Under the pieces are notes generated by a model. That model saw only the letters and a program-made list of their open reading frames with translations, was not told the origin of the DNA and did no database searches. DNA of 64,000 bases from Bacteroidota bacterium (lineage in GTDB: Bacteria; Bacteroidota; Ignavibacteria; Kryptoniales; JAKASW01). The stretch covers positions 1-64,000 of the forward strand of contig JAMCQL010000060.1 in the NCBI GenBank assembly GCA_023381615.1, in the 5' to 3' direction. The position numbers and the translations under genes are program-made. Positions 18,676 to 27,651 of the stretch are shown piece by piece (position 1 is the stretch's first letter; each line of letters begins with the position of its first letter).

Positions 18676-20995
18676 TCACTTCATCAGGATCATTCTCTTT
18701 ACCTGCACGAAGCTGCCGGCAGACAACTTGTAAATATAAACGCCACTTGAGACATTCCTCGCGTTCCATGTTACCGAATGATAACCGGCATCCATTTCTT
18801 CGTCGGCAAGTCTTGCGACCTCTCTGCCAAGCATGTCATAGACAGCGAGTTTCACATGAGATGGCTTGGATAAGCTGAATCGTATTTGAGTGGAAGGATT
18901 AAATGGGTTGGGATAATTCTGTTCAATTGTGACGCATATCCGCCCGGCAATTACACAGCTCACTTTGGAGGAACCTCCGCAGCTTGCCCGCAAGTGTCCG
19001 GTGCAGCAGCACTGATGCTGACCATAAACCCCAATCTGGCACCCTCACAGGTAAAAACCATAGTACAAAACACCGCTGGTTACATCTGCACGTAGATCAA
19101 GATAGCCGTCAGAACTATGCATTGTGGTAGAATAGGAATTAGTGGTACTCAACGGTCCGATCCATTGTCCACCAGTCGAATTAGCTCTTAGGAACCATGC
19201 ATAGGTGTAGCTGTCTGTGCTCCCTGTTGCCGACACCGTCCATGTCCCCTGCTGATTGATCGCAAGCTCTCTAGGTCCGGAAATTGGAGCCATCAACGGT
19301 CTTGCGATATACACAGCCGTTCCAGCGTTCAATCGGCCGTAACCAAAATCGGTGTCGTAACCGGACGCGCCCATGTCAGCAGCAGTGTTTTGTACTATGG
19401 TTTTTACCTGTGAGGGTGCCAGATTGGGGTTTATGGTCAGCATCAGTGCTGCTGCACCGGACACTTGCGGGCAAGCTGCGGAGGTTCCTCCAAAGTGAGC
19501 TGTGTAATTGCCGGGCGGATATGCGTCACCTCCCGGAGCACCCCATGTGTAATGGGTGTAGTACGTCGGTGCTCCCGTTCCGTAATTACCGTCGTTCCAG
19601 CCCGGTTGTCCGCCAATGTCTGTTGACCAGACGTCTCCCCTGAGCTGAACACTTCCATCTGGTTGTAAATAACCAAGATCACCACTTGGCGTGACTACCG
19701 ATAATTGCGTCCCTGTCCCCCGAGGACTGTAGTATTGAATGTTGTTCGATTTGTCTGTCGCGCCCACTGCTATAACTCCCGGAACCGTGGCTGGAAAAGT
19801 TACGAAGCCATAATTTCCGTTGTTACGATTGGCACTGTTGCTTGCAGCAAAAACGACGACTGAGCCTCTGCCTCCCCTGCCTTGAGTTAGTGCCCGATTG
19901 ATCGCAGCGGCAATGTTATCATACCATATTCCCTGGGGATAGATTCCCCAACTATTGCTCAGAACGTCGGCTCCATGTTGCCAAGCAAAATCAATGGCGT
20001 TAGTAAAGCCATTATTTGTGGTCCCCTGTCCGTAGCTGTTAAATACTCGCAAGAACATTATTCTGCAGTTTGGGGCTACGCCCGATATTCCTGTGCTATT
20101 ATTCTGAGTCGCGCCGACTACACCTGCACATGCCATTCCATGGGCTTCATTCCCACCTGCGCTTGGATCCGAGTCGATATCGTAATAATCGTAACCGGCA
20201 ACAATCCTACTGGAAGGAATATCTTCCTGAGCCATCCCACCTTCATCGATGACTGCAATGGTTATTGACGATGACCCTGTTGTGATGTCCCATGCGGGCG
20301 TCACATTGATGTCTGCGCCATTTACTCCACCAGTCTGACCTGTGTTACGAAGATAATACTGGTTTGAGAAATAGGTGTCGTTCGGGATGCTCAAGAGACG
20401 AACATCAGTTAGGAAATCAGGAAGGGAATACACTACACGAGGATATTCGTGGTACAGATTTGCCATGTCGAGCACCGACAAGTCTGATGAATGTGTGACT
20501 CTCAAAGTATTAGAGATTCGGTGAAGCCGTGCTGGTGTCAACGACCTCGACATGGTGCACTGCATTCAAAGAACCGATTTCAGTCCAGTCAACCAGCGGC
20601 GAAAACTGAACAACAAATCGATCACTTATCTGGACTTTCGTTTGTCCGCCCACGAGAAAGACGGGGTTGACTATGTCAACTTCTGTTTTTGTCTTAAGTC
20701 GGGCAACAAGTTGCTTAATATCTGTTTTTGGCTTCAATTTGTAATTGAAGAAACCCCCGCATGCCGCAGGGCCGAGCGGAGAGGGTTCTTGAAGTGACGA
20801 TTCCGCCGACATCAGGGACTGTATCTCTGAAGAGGTTACGCCGGGCTTGAACTTGAGCGTTATTTCCTGGTCTGATGGAGTTAGGGCAATTTTCTCGCCG
20901 TGTGAGTAGTAGAAGTAATTCTGTGCGTAAACCGCCGATGAAGAAGATATAACAGCCAAGAAAAGAAAAGCCAAAAAAAAGATGCACTTTTTCAT
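18676..20995 (-). pseudogene. Subtilisin-like (S8) secreted protease with T9SS C-terminal sorting domain, disrupted by a frameshift and an internal inverted duplication
   Basis: 20510-20995 (-): signal peptide and propeptide-like part. 19045-20565 (-), shifted frame: AVIDEGG (Asp), EAHGMACAGVVG (His), HFGGTSAACPQVSGAAALML (Ser). 18676-18993 (-): VTIEQNYPNPFNPSTQIRFSL...GVYIYKLSAGSFVQVKRMILMK sorting domain. Confidence 0.85.
18929..19529. repeat. 150-bp inverted repeat pair (18929-19078 and 19380-19529), 149/150 matching by eye, 301-bp loop
   Basis: Plus strand GTGACGCATATCCGCCCGGCAATTACACAGCTC...CATAGTACAAAACACCGCTG is the reverse complement of 19380-19529, with one mismatch at 19074/19384. 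Confidence 0.93.
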
Positions 20996-21059
20996 GATTT
21001 CTCCTTTTCAATTAATTGTGTAACCGGCCAAATAATATTACTCTAACCGAAAATGAAAA

Positions 21060-21140
21060 TGGCGCCACCTGAAACAGGCGGACCGTCTTGTAAAAACCTG
21101 GCCGGGTTTTCAAGGAGTGTCTGATTGCCCAAGGGCGCCA
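21060..21140 (-). promoter_or_regulatory. Structured intergenic element upstream of the S8 protease gene (unassigned)
   Basis: Minus-strand TGGCGCC...GGCGCCA closing ends enclose CTTGAAAACC/GGTTTTTACAAG and CCGCCTG-TTT-CAGGTGG stems. Confidence 0.35.
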
Positions 21141-21215
21141 GTTCTGTATCATGGCGGCGAATGGTTATGTAAAAATGATACTATCATGTTTGGCTACTTG
21201 CTCAGACTTCTCACC

Positions 21216-22301
21216 TCACCTTAGACCTAAGGCAAGAGACTGTATCCTGACGTTACGCGGTTCGAATTTTATCACGTCAACCGCACTGTTAGCAGCAAGA
21301 TCAATTACAAAGATGTCTAAAAAATTGCCGCTAACATACGCTTTTCCACCATCGGCACTAATAACTATTCTGTCAGTCATAGTATTAGCTTGCCCGCTAG
21401 CATTGTTAACATCTATGAAGCCAATGGGGGAATTTGTGCTTGTTTGGAAGATTCTTATCTTTCCGCTTGGCACGGGCTCCAGTAAGAAAGGTTTTCCTGG
21501 ATCTGTCAGATATAAATATTGGCCGTTCATGCCTAATGCGAGCGAGCCGAGAGTGCTTTCATTGTATGCCGGTATCTCTCCAACAATTGAATCACGAGCA
21601 ACGTCGATAACGGGACCATTTGCGAAGTAAATATATTTGCCGTCCTGAGAGATCACCATATTGATGAGCGGAAAGCCAACGGAGTTATAGTACCGAATAA
21701 TCTTCTTGCTCTGGTAGTCATAAGCAAAAAGATGACTTCGGTTTGTCCATGAATAGAAAATCTTTCTCACCGGATCAAAAACCAATGACTCATAGTTGTG
21801 TCCAGTATCCAGAATGTTTAAGGTATCAAAGAATGAGATCGCATCAGTTACCGTGTCAATTGTTCCTACTTGTCGCACAGTATCATAAGGCGTGGATGCG
21901 ATGATGATTGGAGTCCCATTCGGTTCGAGGTAGATATCTGCTGCCTTTGCTAGAATTTGTTTCTTGGATTTTGTAACGGGGTCCACAGAATACACAGCGC
22001 CTGGCCAATTAACAGGTCCTTGCCTTGTGGTAACGTAGAGTTTCTTACCACTCTTCGTAGCCGTTACATCCCATACCGATCCAAACCCATGAAGTGTATC
22101 GACAACACTGTCGTCATCTGTATCGATTACGTAGACTTGATCATATCCGCAATTGCCCGCGTATAGATAGTAGGATTGTGTCGGCTGGATTATTGGCCCA
22201 GTTCCATTGTCCTTGCAGCTTGCCAAAAGGAGACTCAATACCCCGAAGAGGCATGACATTCCCCTAAAGGATTTCGTTGCGTCGAAGAGAGAGGTCTTCA
22301 T
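21216..22301 (-). CDS. YncE/YVTN-like beta-propeller lipoprotein
   Basis: Lipobox-like LLLASCKDNGTGP; repeated blades (VYVIDTDDDSVVDTL..., YFANGPVIDVARDSIVGEI..., ISADGGKAYVSGNFLDIFVIDLAANSAVDVI). Confidence 0.75.
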   Translation of the reverse strand: MKTSLFDATKSFRGMSCLFGVLSLLLASCKDNGTGPIIQPTQSYYLYAGNCGYDQVYVIDTDDDSVVDTLHGFGSVWDVTATKSGKKLYVTTRQGPVNWPGAVYSVDPVTKSKKQILAKAADIYLEPNGTPIIIASTPYDTVRQVGTIDTVTDAISFFDTLNILDTGHNYESLVFDPVRKIFYSWTNRSHLFAYDYQSKKIIRYYNSVGFPLINMVISQDGKYIYFANGPVIDVARDSIVGEIPAYNESTLGSLALGMNGQYLYLTDPGKPFLLEPVPSGKIRIFQTSTNSPIGFIDVNNASGQANTMTDRIVISADGGKAYVSGNFLDIFVIDLAANSAVDVIKFEPRNVRIQSLALGLR

Positions 22302-22774
22302 TTCTTTCCCCTTTCTTTCAATCCTAGCACTTATCGAGAGGCACTGACATCTCCATATGTCTTCAAGCTCAACTCCGTCCCTCGGGTTTACCGTGTTTGA
22401 GGATCAGATTTGCATTATCTGGAAATCAATTCCTGCTGGGAAAAGCGATGTGCATAAGCCGCGGCTCGATGCTTATAGAGTTCCATCGTGGCCGGCAAGA
22501 AGCATTAATACCCATTCATCAGTCTCGCTTGAGAGGCGCAATATTTCTCTGATGAAAGACTAACGTTGGTCATTCTAACCTGCACTAGGCACGCCCGCAT
22601 TCCTGCAAACAGTAAAGACGCTCCCATCTTTCTCCTTGTAGTCCCTCGATTCTAGTCTTCGAGGCGACGAGCTAGTTACAGACACCGTGAGAGCTATTGA
22701 AAAAGCCACCTTATGCCCTTGGCACCTGACGAGAGGAATATAAAACGGGGATGCAGTCTTGTCAAGTCATCGAG

Positions 22775-23034
22775 TCACTTCATCAGGATCATTCTCTTTA
22801 CCTGCACGAAGCTGCCGGCAGACAACTTGTAGATGTACACTCCGCTTGCCATACCGTTCGCGCTCCACGTAACACCATGGTAACCAGCGGGCATTTGTTC
22901 ATCTGCGAGCCTCGCTACTTCTCTGCCGAGCATGTCGTAGATAAGGAGTTTAACATAAGCTGGCCTGAAGAGTTTGAAGCGGATCTCGGTTGTTGGGTTG
23001 AATGGGTTGGGATAATTCTGTTCAATTGTGACGC
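22775..23034 (-). pseudogene. Orphan T9SS C-terminal sorting domain (gene remnant)
   Basis: Minus strand reads VTIEQNYPNPFNPTTEIRFKLFRPAYVKLLIYDMLGREVARLADEQMPAGYHGVTWSANGMASGVYIYKLSAGSFVQVKRMILMK*; no protein body upstream. Confidence 0.8.
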
Positions 23035-23040
23035 GGTAAT

Positions 23041-23152
23041 GTAATGCCTCACTTATGGTTTCTCGCCAAGCCGCAAAGCGAACCGCTCGTCAACATTTCT
23101 TTGCGTTCTTGGCGCCTTTGCGAGAGAAATAACCCCGTCAGTAAGGCATTAC
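23041..23152. repeat. MITE-like imperfect palindrome with GTAATGCCT/AGGCATTAC ends and CGCAAAG-type core
   Basis: GTAATGCCT (23041-23049) and AGGCATTAC (23144-23152) inverted ends; further imperfect pairing (TTTCTCGCCAAG / CTTTGCGAGAGAAAT). Confidence 0.5.
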
Positions 23153-23211
23153 TTTGACTTTTCTCCTGATTTATTGCTTAAAAACATATCTTTAGGTATA
23201 TTTTTTATACA

Positions 23212-24270
23212 ATGTCTGAGGACGATGGACATAGTGCTTACGAACTATTCGAGAAGAGACTTAAAAAGTCCCTGAGGGTTGATACTCGCCATTCAGTTCT
23301 AGATTTCAAACCCGTCAAGAACTATCTCTATATTTTTACCGATTCAATTTCAAATGCTGTTCATATTTCGCAGGTTTACGCGAAAGGATCACTGGATTTC
23401 AGGATAAAAGTTGTCCTTCTGCCTGACAAGAGCGTCGGTAAACATGCAAAGGGAATTTGTCATGTCGGCGTTGTGCCTGTCAGAAGGTCGGACAACTCTT
23501 CGAGCGAACAAATCACTCAGGTCTTGTATGGCGAAACTTTCGATACTCTTCAGCTTACCGATAGTTGGGCGAGAATTAAATTGCATGCGGACGGTTACAT
23601 TGGCTGGGTGTCGCTAAATCAGATTACACTTTTTGATAAAAATGTGTTTTTCGAATTTCAATCCCTGCCGAAAGTTTACGTTGTCGAAAAAGTTTTGAAC
23701 CTTTTCGAGAAACCGAACAGAAACTCACCTGCTCTCCGCGAGGCAGTCTACGGGACCGCTCTCAGCGTTGTCGGACGGCGCGGGAATTTCTTGGAGGTTA
23801 AACTTCCCGATGGTTTAATTGCTTATGCTGAAAGATCAGGAGTTAAGAATTCTCCTCCCGTCAAAGACTTCTCGTTGAAAGGATTGTTCAACACAGCACA
23901 AAGTTTTCAGGGAACTTCCTACGTCTGGGGCGGAAGAAGCGCGAAGGGTTTTGATTGCTCCGGATTTGTCCAGACGGTTTTCAGATACAACGGCATCGAA
24001 TTGCCGCGCGATTCGTCTGTTCAGTTTTCGGCGGGCAAGCCTGTCGGAAAGAATTTGAAGAATCTTAAAGCGGGAGATTTATTGTTTTTTTCTTATGATG
24101 GCAAGAAGATTTCTCATGTTGCGCTTTACATGGGGAACAATAAAAAATTCATCCATTCTTCGGGATTTGTCAGAGTCAACAGCTTTGATCCGAAAAGGAG
24201 AGATTTCAACAAAAAACTGTTATCTTCTTTTGTTGGCGCTTGCAGAATAATCGATGAAAGGAAGGTGTAG
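23212..24270 (+). CDS. SH3-domain NlpC/P60 family cell-wall hydrolase
   Basis: SH3-like repeats then SYVWGGRSAKGFDCSGFVQTVFRYNGIELPRDSSVQ and ISHVALYMGNNKKFIHSSG. Confidence 0.88.
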   Translation: MSEDDGHSAYELFEKRLKKSLRVDTRHSVLDFKPVKNYLYIFTDSISNAVHISQVYAKGSLDFRIKVVLLPDKSVGKHAKGICHVGVVPVRRSDNSSSEQITQVLYGETFDTLQLTDSWARIKLHADGYIGWVSLNQITLFDKNVFFEFQSLPKVYVVEKVLNLFEKPNRNSPALREAVYGTALSVVGRRGNFLEVKLPDGLIAYAERSGVKNSPPVKDFSLKGLFNTAQSFQGTSYVWGGRSAKGFDCSGFVQTVFRYNGIELPRDSSVQFSAGKPVGKNLKNLKAGDLLFFSYDGKKISHVALYMGNNKKFIHSSGFVRVNSFDPKRRDFNKKLLSSFVGACRIIDERKV

Positions 24271-24824
24271 TAGTCTTCAGCTATCATGAACATCAGATCG
24301 AAAGAGACGATCACGACAGGACTTACGGAAAGGTATTACTTTTAAATCAAAACTACGAACCGCTGACAATTTGCAGCTGGAAAAAAGCGGTCATCCTTCT
24401 TTATTTGGGGAAAGCCGAGTTAATCGAAAGATATGACGGCAGAGTACTGAGGTCTGTCTCGACTTCTTTACCGATGCCGAGTATCCTGAGGCTCTCGGTT
24501 TTCTATAGAGTCCCACATAAGCGGGTGATTCTCTCCCGGAAAAATATTTTGCGGCGCGATGGCAACCGATGCCAGTATTGCGGACGAGGAGATCTGCCTC
24601 TTACTATCGATCACATAATTCCGAAGACTCGCGGCGGAGAAGAGACGTGGGAAAACCTCACTTGCGCCTGCATGCGCTGCAATAACAAGAAGGGAGACCG
24701 GACTCCTGAAGAAGCGGGAATGAAATTGCTCTCCGTCCCTCGCAGACCGAACCACGTGACTTTCATCAGACATTTCGTCGGAAGAATCGACGAAAAGTGG
24801 AAGCCGTACCTTTTTATGAAGTAG
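24258..24824 (+). CDS. HNH endonuclease (start codon uncertain)
   Basis: KVLLLNQNYEPLTICSWKKAVILLYLGKAELIERYDG...RDGNRCQYCGRGDLPLTIDHIIPKTRGGEETWENLTCACMRCNNKKGDR. Listed start is the open frame after TGA; the ORF track starts at an internal TTG, 24405. Confidence 0.8.
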   Translation, partial: KEGVVVFSYHEHQIERDDHDRTYGKVLLLNQNYEPLTICSWKKAVILLYLGKAELIERYDGRVLRSVSTSLPMPSILRLSVFYRVPHKRVILSRKNILRRDGNRCQYCGRGDLPLTIDHIIPKTRGGEETWENLTCACMRCNNKKGDRTPEEAGMKLLSVPRRPNHVTFIRHFVGRIDEKWKPYLFMK

Positions 24825-24849
24825 AAATATTTCGTAAATTAGGCGCACA

Positions 24850-25854
24850 ATGCCTAATCCGAAGGATCCTGTGGACAAGAAAATTATTCTGAGTGGGATG
24901 CGCCCAACAGGTAAACTGCACCTCGGTCACTGGACCGGCGCACTTGAGAATTGGGTCGCACTTCAAAATGATGGTGGTTATTCTAATTTCCATCTCATCG
25001 CTGATTATCATGCTCTGACGACGAATCTCGACACGTCTCATATTTATGAATACTCGATAGACATGGTGCTTGATTGGCTTGCGGCAGGAATCGATCCCGA
25101 GCATAGTCCTGTTTTCAGACAGTCTCAAGTAAAAGAGCACACGGAATTGCATCTGATTTTTTCGATGCTGATTACGAAATCGAGGCTCGAAAGAAATCCG
25201 ACGTTGAAGGAGCAAGTGCGCGACCTGGATCTCGGACCAATCAGCTACGGTTATCTCGGTTATCCTGTGCTGCAAGCTGCCGACATACTTTTATACAAAG
25301 GAGAAATTGTTCCTGTCGGAGATGACCAGTTGTCTCACATCGAGATAACCCGTGAGATTGCGCGCGACTTCAATCGCCAGTACGGCAATGTTTTTCCTGA
25401 GCCGGAACCGAAGCTTACAAAGTTCGCCCGCTTGCCGGGACTTGACGGAAAAAAGATGAGCAAGTCGTTGAACAACGCGATTCTTCTTTCCGATTCGCCT
25501 GAAGACGTTAAGAAGAAAATGAAAAAAGCGGTAACCGACCCGCAAAAGATACGCAAAGGCGATCCGGGAAGACCGGATGTTTGTCTGGTCTTCACGTATC
25601 ATAAGAAATTCAATGCCGCGGAAGAGCAGGAAATAAGGCGCGGCTGCGAGAGCGGTCAACTCGGATGTGTAGATTGTAAAATGCGAGCCGCAGAAAGAAT
25701 AAACGAGTTCCTCGATCCGTTCAGGGAGCGCCGCAAGCATTACGAAGGCAAGCCCGAAGAGGTGAAGAAAATTTTGAAGAACGGAGAAGAGCATGCGAGA
25801 ACCGTGGCGCAGCGCACCATGAATGAAGTTCACCAAACGATGAAGATTGGATGA
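24850..25854 (+). CDS. trpS: Tryptophanyl-tRNA synthetase
   Basis: SGMRPTGKLHLGHWTGALENW, GLDGKKMSKSLNNAI (KMSKS). Confidence 0.96.
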   Translation: MPNPKDPVDKKIILSGMRPTGKLHLGHWTGALENWVALQNDGGYSNFHLIADYHALTTNLDTSHIYEYSIDMVLDWLAAGIDPEHSPVFRQSQVKEHTELHLIFSMLITKSRLERNPTLKEQVRDLDLGPISYGYLGYPVLQAADILLYKGEIVPVGDDQLSHIEITREIARDFNRQYGNVFPEPEPKLTKFARLPGLDGKKMSKSLNNAILLSDSPEDVKKKMKKAVTDPQKIRKGDPGRPDVCLVFTYHKKFNAAEEQEIRRGCESGQLGCVDCKMRAAERINEFLDPFRERRKHYEGKPEEVKKILKNGEEHARTVAQRTMNEVHQTMKIG

Positions 25855-26606
25855 CGTACAGAGTAAAGTTAAACGACTTCGAAGGTCCTCTCGATCTTCT
25901 GCTGTTCTTCATCAAGCGCGATCAGCTTGACATTTATGACATTCCCATAGCCCGCATTACGCAGGAGTTTCTCGATTACGTGCGGTACATCCAGATGCTC
26001 GACCTGGAAATTGCCGGCGACTTCATCGTGATGGCGGCGACGCTGATGCAAATAAAAGTAAGAATGCTTCTGCCGCATGAAGAAGGAATCGAAGACCTGA
26101 TCGAAGAAGATCCAAGAAGGGGACTTGCCGACAGGCTTGCGGAGTATGCGCGGTTCAAAGAGGCTGCACGGAACTTCGGATATCTCGAAGAAGAAGGGAG
26201 CAAACTTTTTTATCGCACTTACTTTAAGCAGGACGAGAGACAGTATGTTTCACCTGAAGATGATCAGCTAAAGAACGTAACCCTGATCGATCTGATTACG
26301 GCATTCAAGCGCGCGATGGACAAATTAGAAGCCACACCTTACCACAATGTCCAAAGATCGAACGTCACCATTGACGAACAAATGGACTTCTTGATAAGTT
26401 CGTTGCAAGAGAAAACGGCGCTGCATTTTTTGGAATTGGCTGCAAAAATTCACGAACGCGTGAGACTTGTCGTAACATTCGTGGCATTGCTCGAGCTCAT
26501 AAAAAGAAACGTGCTGCGAGTTCAAACCAGCGGCGGGTTCAATGATTTTATAATTTCAAAATATGAAGAGGTAGAGGAGGATAATGTCGGAGCAGCACTC
26601 TCCTGA
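25851..26606 (+). CDS. scpA: Segregation and condensation protein A
   Basis: FEGPLDLLLFFIKRDQLDIYDIPIARITQEFLDYV. Confidence 0.94.
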   Translation: MTYRVKLNDFEGPLDLLLFFIKRDQLDIYDIPIARITQEFLDYVRYIQMLDLEIAGDFIVMAATLMQIKVRMLLPHEEGIEDLIEEDPRRGLADRLAEYARFKEAARNFGYLEEEGSKLFYRTYFKQDERQYVSPEDDQLKNVTLIDLITAFKRAMDKLEATPYHNVQRSNVTIDEQMDFLISSLQEKTALHFLELAAKIHERVRLVVTFVALLELIKRNVLRVQTSGGFNDFIISKYEEVEEDNVGAALS

Positions 26607-27651
26607 AGAAAATAAAGACTTTGAAGGAAACGAGATTCCGCAACAGCCTGGCGATAACCAGCAGCTTCCCGAAGAAAATATAACTCAACCGGCGGAAGAA
26701 GAAACGGCTTCATCTCAAATTGAGAATGAAGAAAAGGCCGCAGAGAATTCAAATGTGGAAAGCGAGAACGAAACTTCAGCGGTTGAAGAAAAGAGCGGAA
26801 CGGACTTGACTCCGGAACCGGAGTTAGTGAACGAGAACAGAAGCAAAGAAGCGGCGGATGAAAATGCTCGGAATCCCGAGGAGCAGGTTGATTCCACGCT
26901 CGACGGATTGGAAGAGATAGTCAAGCCTGATGATGAAAGTGAGAATGAAGAAACCCTTCTAAAAGAGGAAGTCGTTGACGATTTGGCGCATATAATTGAG
27001 TCGATAATCTTTGCATCCGACGAACCGCTCACAATCGGCACAATAAAATCCGTTCTGGATGCCGCCCACACATTCGGGCGAGTCAACGCCGATATGATAA
27101 CTGCGCGCATTCATGCGTTGAACGTGAAATACGAATCCGACGGAAATGGATTTTACATAATCGAAATCGCAAATGGTTTTCAGTTTGCCACGCGCAAGGA
27201 CATGGCTCAGTGGGTGTCTTTCCTTTTTAAAGAGAGGTCGAGGCGAAGACTTTCTCATTCAGCGCTTGAGACAGCTGCGATCATTGCTTACAAGCAGCCG
27301 ATAACGAAACCGGAAATTGAATCGATCCGCGGCGTGAATGTCGATTATGTTCTTCACAGTCTGCTCGAAAAGGAAATTGTAACAGTTGTCGGCCGAGCCG
27401 AGACTGTCGGTAGACCGCTGCTGTATGGAACGACGCAAAGATTCCTGAAAATTTTCGGGCTTAAAAATCTTGAGGACTTGCCGAAGCTGCGTGAGATAGA
27501 AGAAATCATAAAAGAGATTAAGAGCAAAGGCGCGGAAGAGTCGATCCAGCTTGAGATAACGGCGTTCAGTGAACTGCCGGCCGCGGAAGTTAAAACCGAA
27601 AACGAAGTTAAACCGGAGGTCCCGTCAGATAATGCCACAGAACAAGCCTAA
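26584..27651 (+). CDS. scpB: Segregation and condensation protein B with long acidic N-terminal extension
   Basis: IIESIIFASDEPLT..., ALETAAIIAYKQPITKPEIESIRGVNVDYVLHSLLEKEIVTVVGRAETVGRPLLYGTT; ~130 aa acidic N-terminus. Confidence 0.93.
   Translation: MSEQHSPEENKDFEGNEIPQQPGDNQQLPEENITQPAEEETASSQIENEEKAAENSNVESENETSAVEEKSGTDLTPEPELVNENRSKEAADENARNPEEQVDSTLDGLEEIVKPDDESENEETLLKEEVVDDLAHIIESIIFASDEPLTIGTIKSVLDAAHTFGRVNADMITARIHALNVKYESDGNGFYIIEIANGFQFATRKDMAQWVSFLFKERSRRRLSHSALETAAIIAYKQPITKPEIESIRGVNVDYVLHSLLEKEIVTVVGRAETVGRPLLYGTTQRFLKIFGLKNLEDLPKLREIEEIIKEIKSKGAEESIQLEITAFSELPAAEVKTENEVKPEVPSDNATEQA

Noticed and set aside
18886-19095. Separate + strand protease fragment gene (DAYPPGNYTAHFGGTSAACPQVSG...)
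   Set aside because: It is the inverted duplicate of the minus-strand S8 segment, not an independent gene; treated as part of the rearrangement.
19079-19379. Phase-variable invertible segment controlled by a site-specific recombinase
   Set aside because: No invertase or recombinase gene is adjacent, and the 150-bp repeats are coding-derived; inversion by homologous recombination is possible but unsupported without reads.
21060-21140. SRP RNA or known riboswitch
   Set aside because: Lacks the GGTC..GGAAG..AGCA SRP apical motif and any riboswitch consensus I recognise; kept only as an unassigned structured element.
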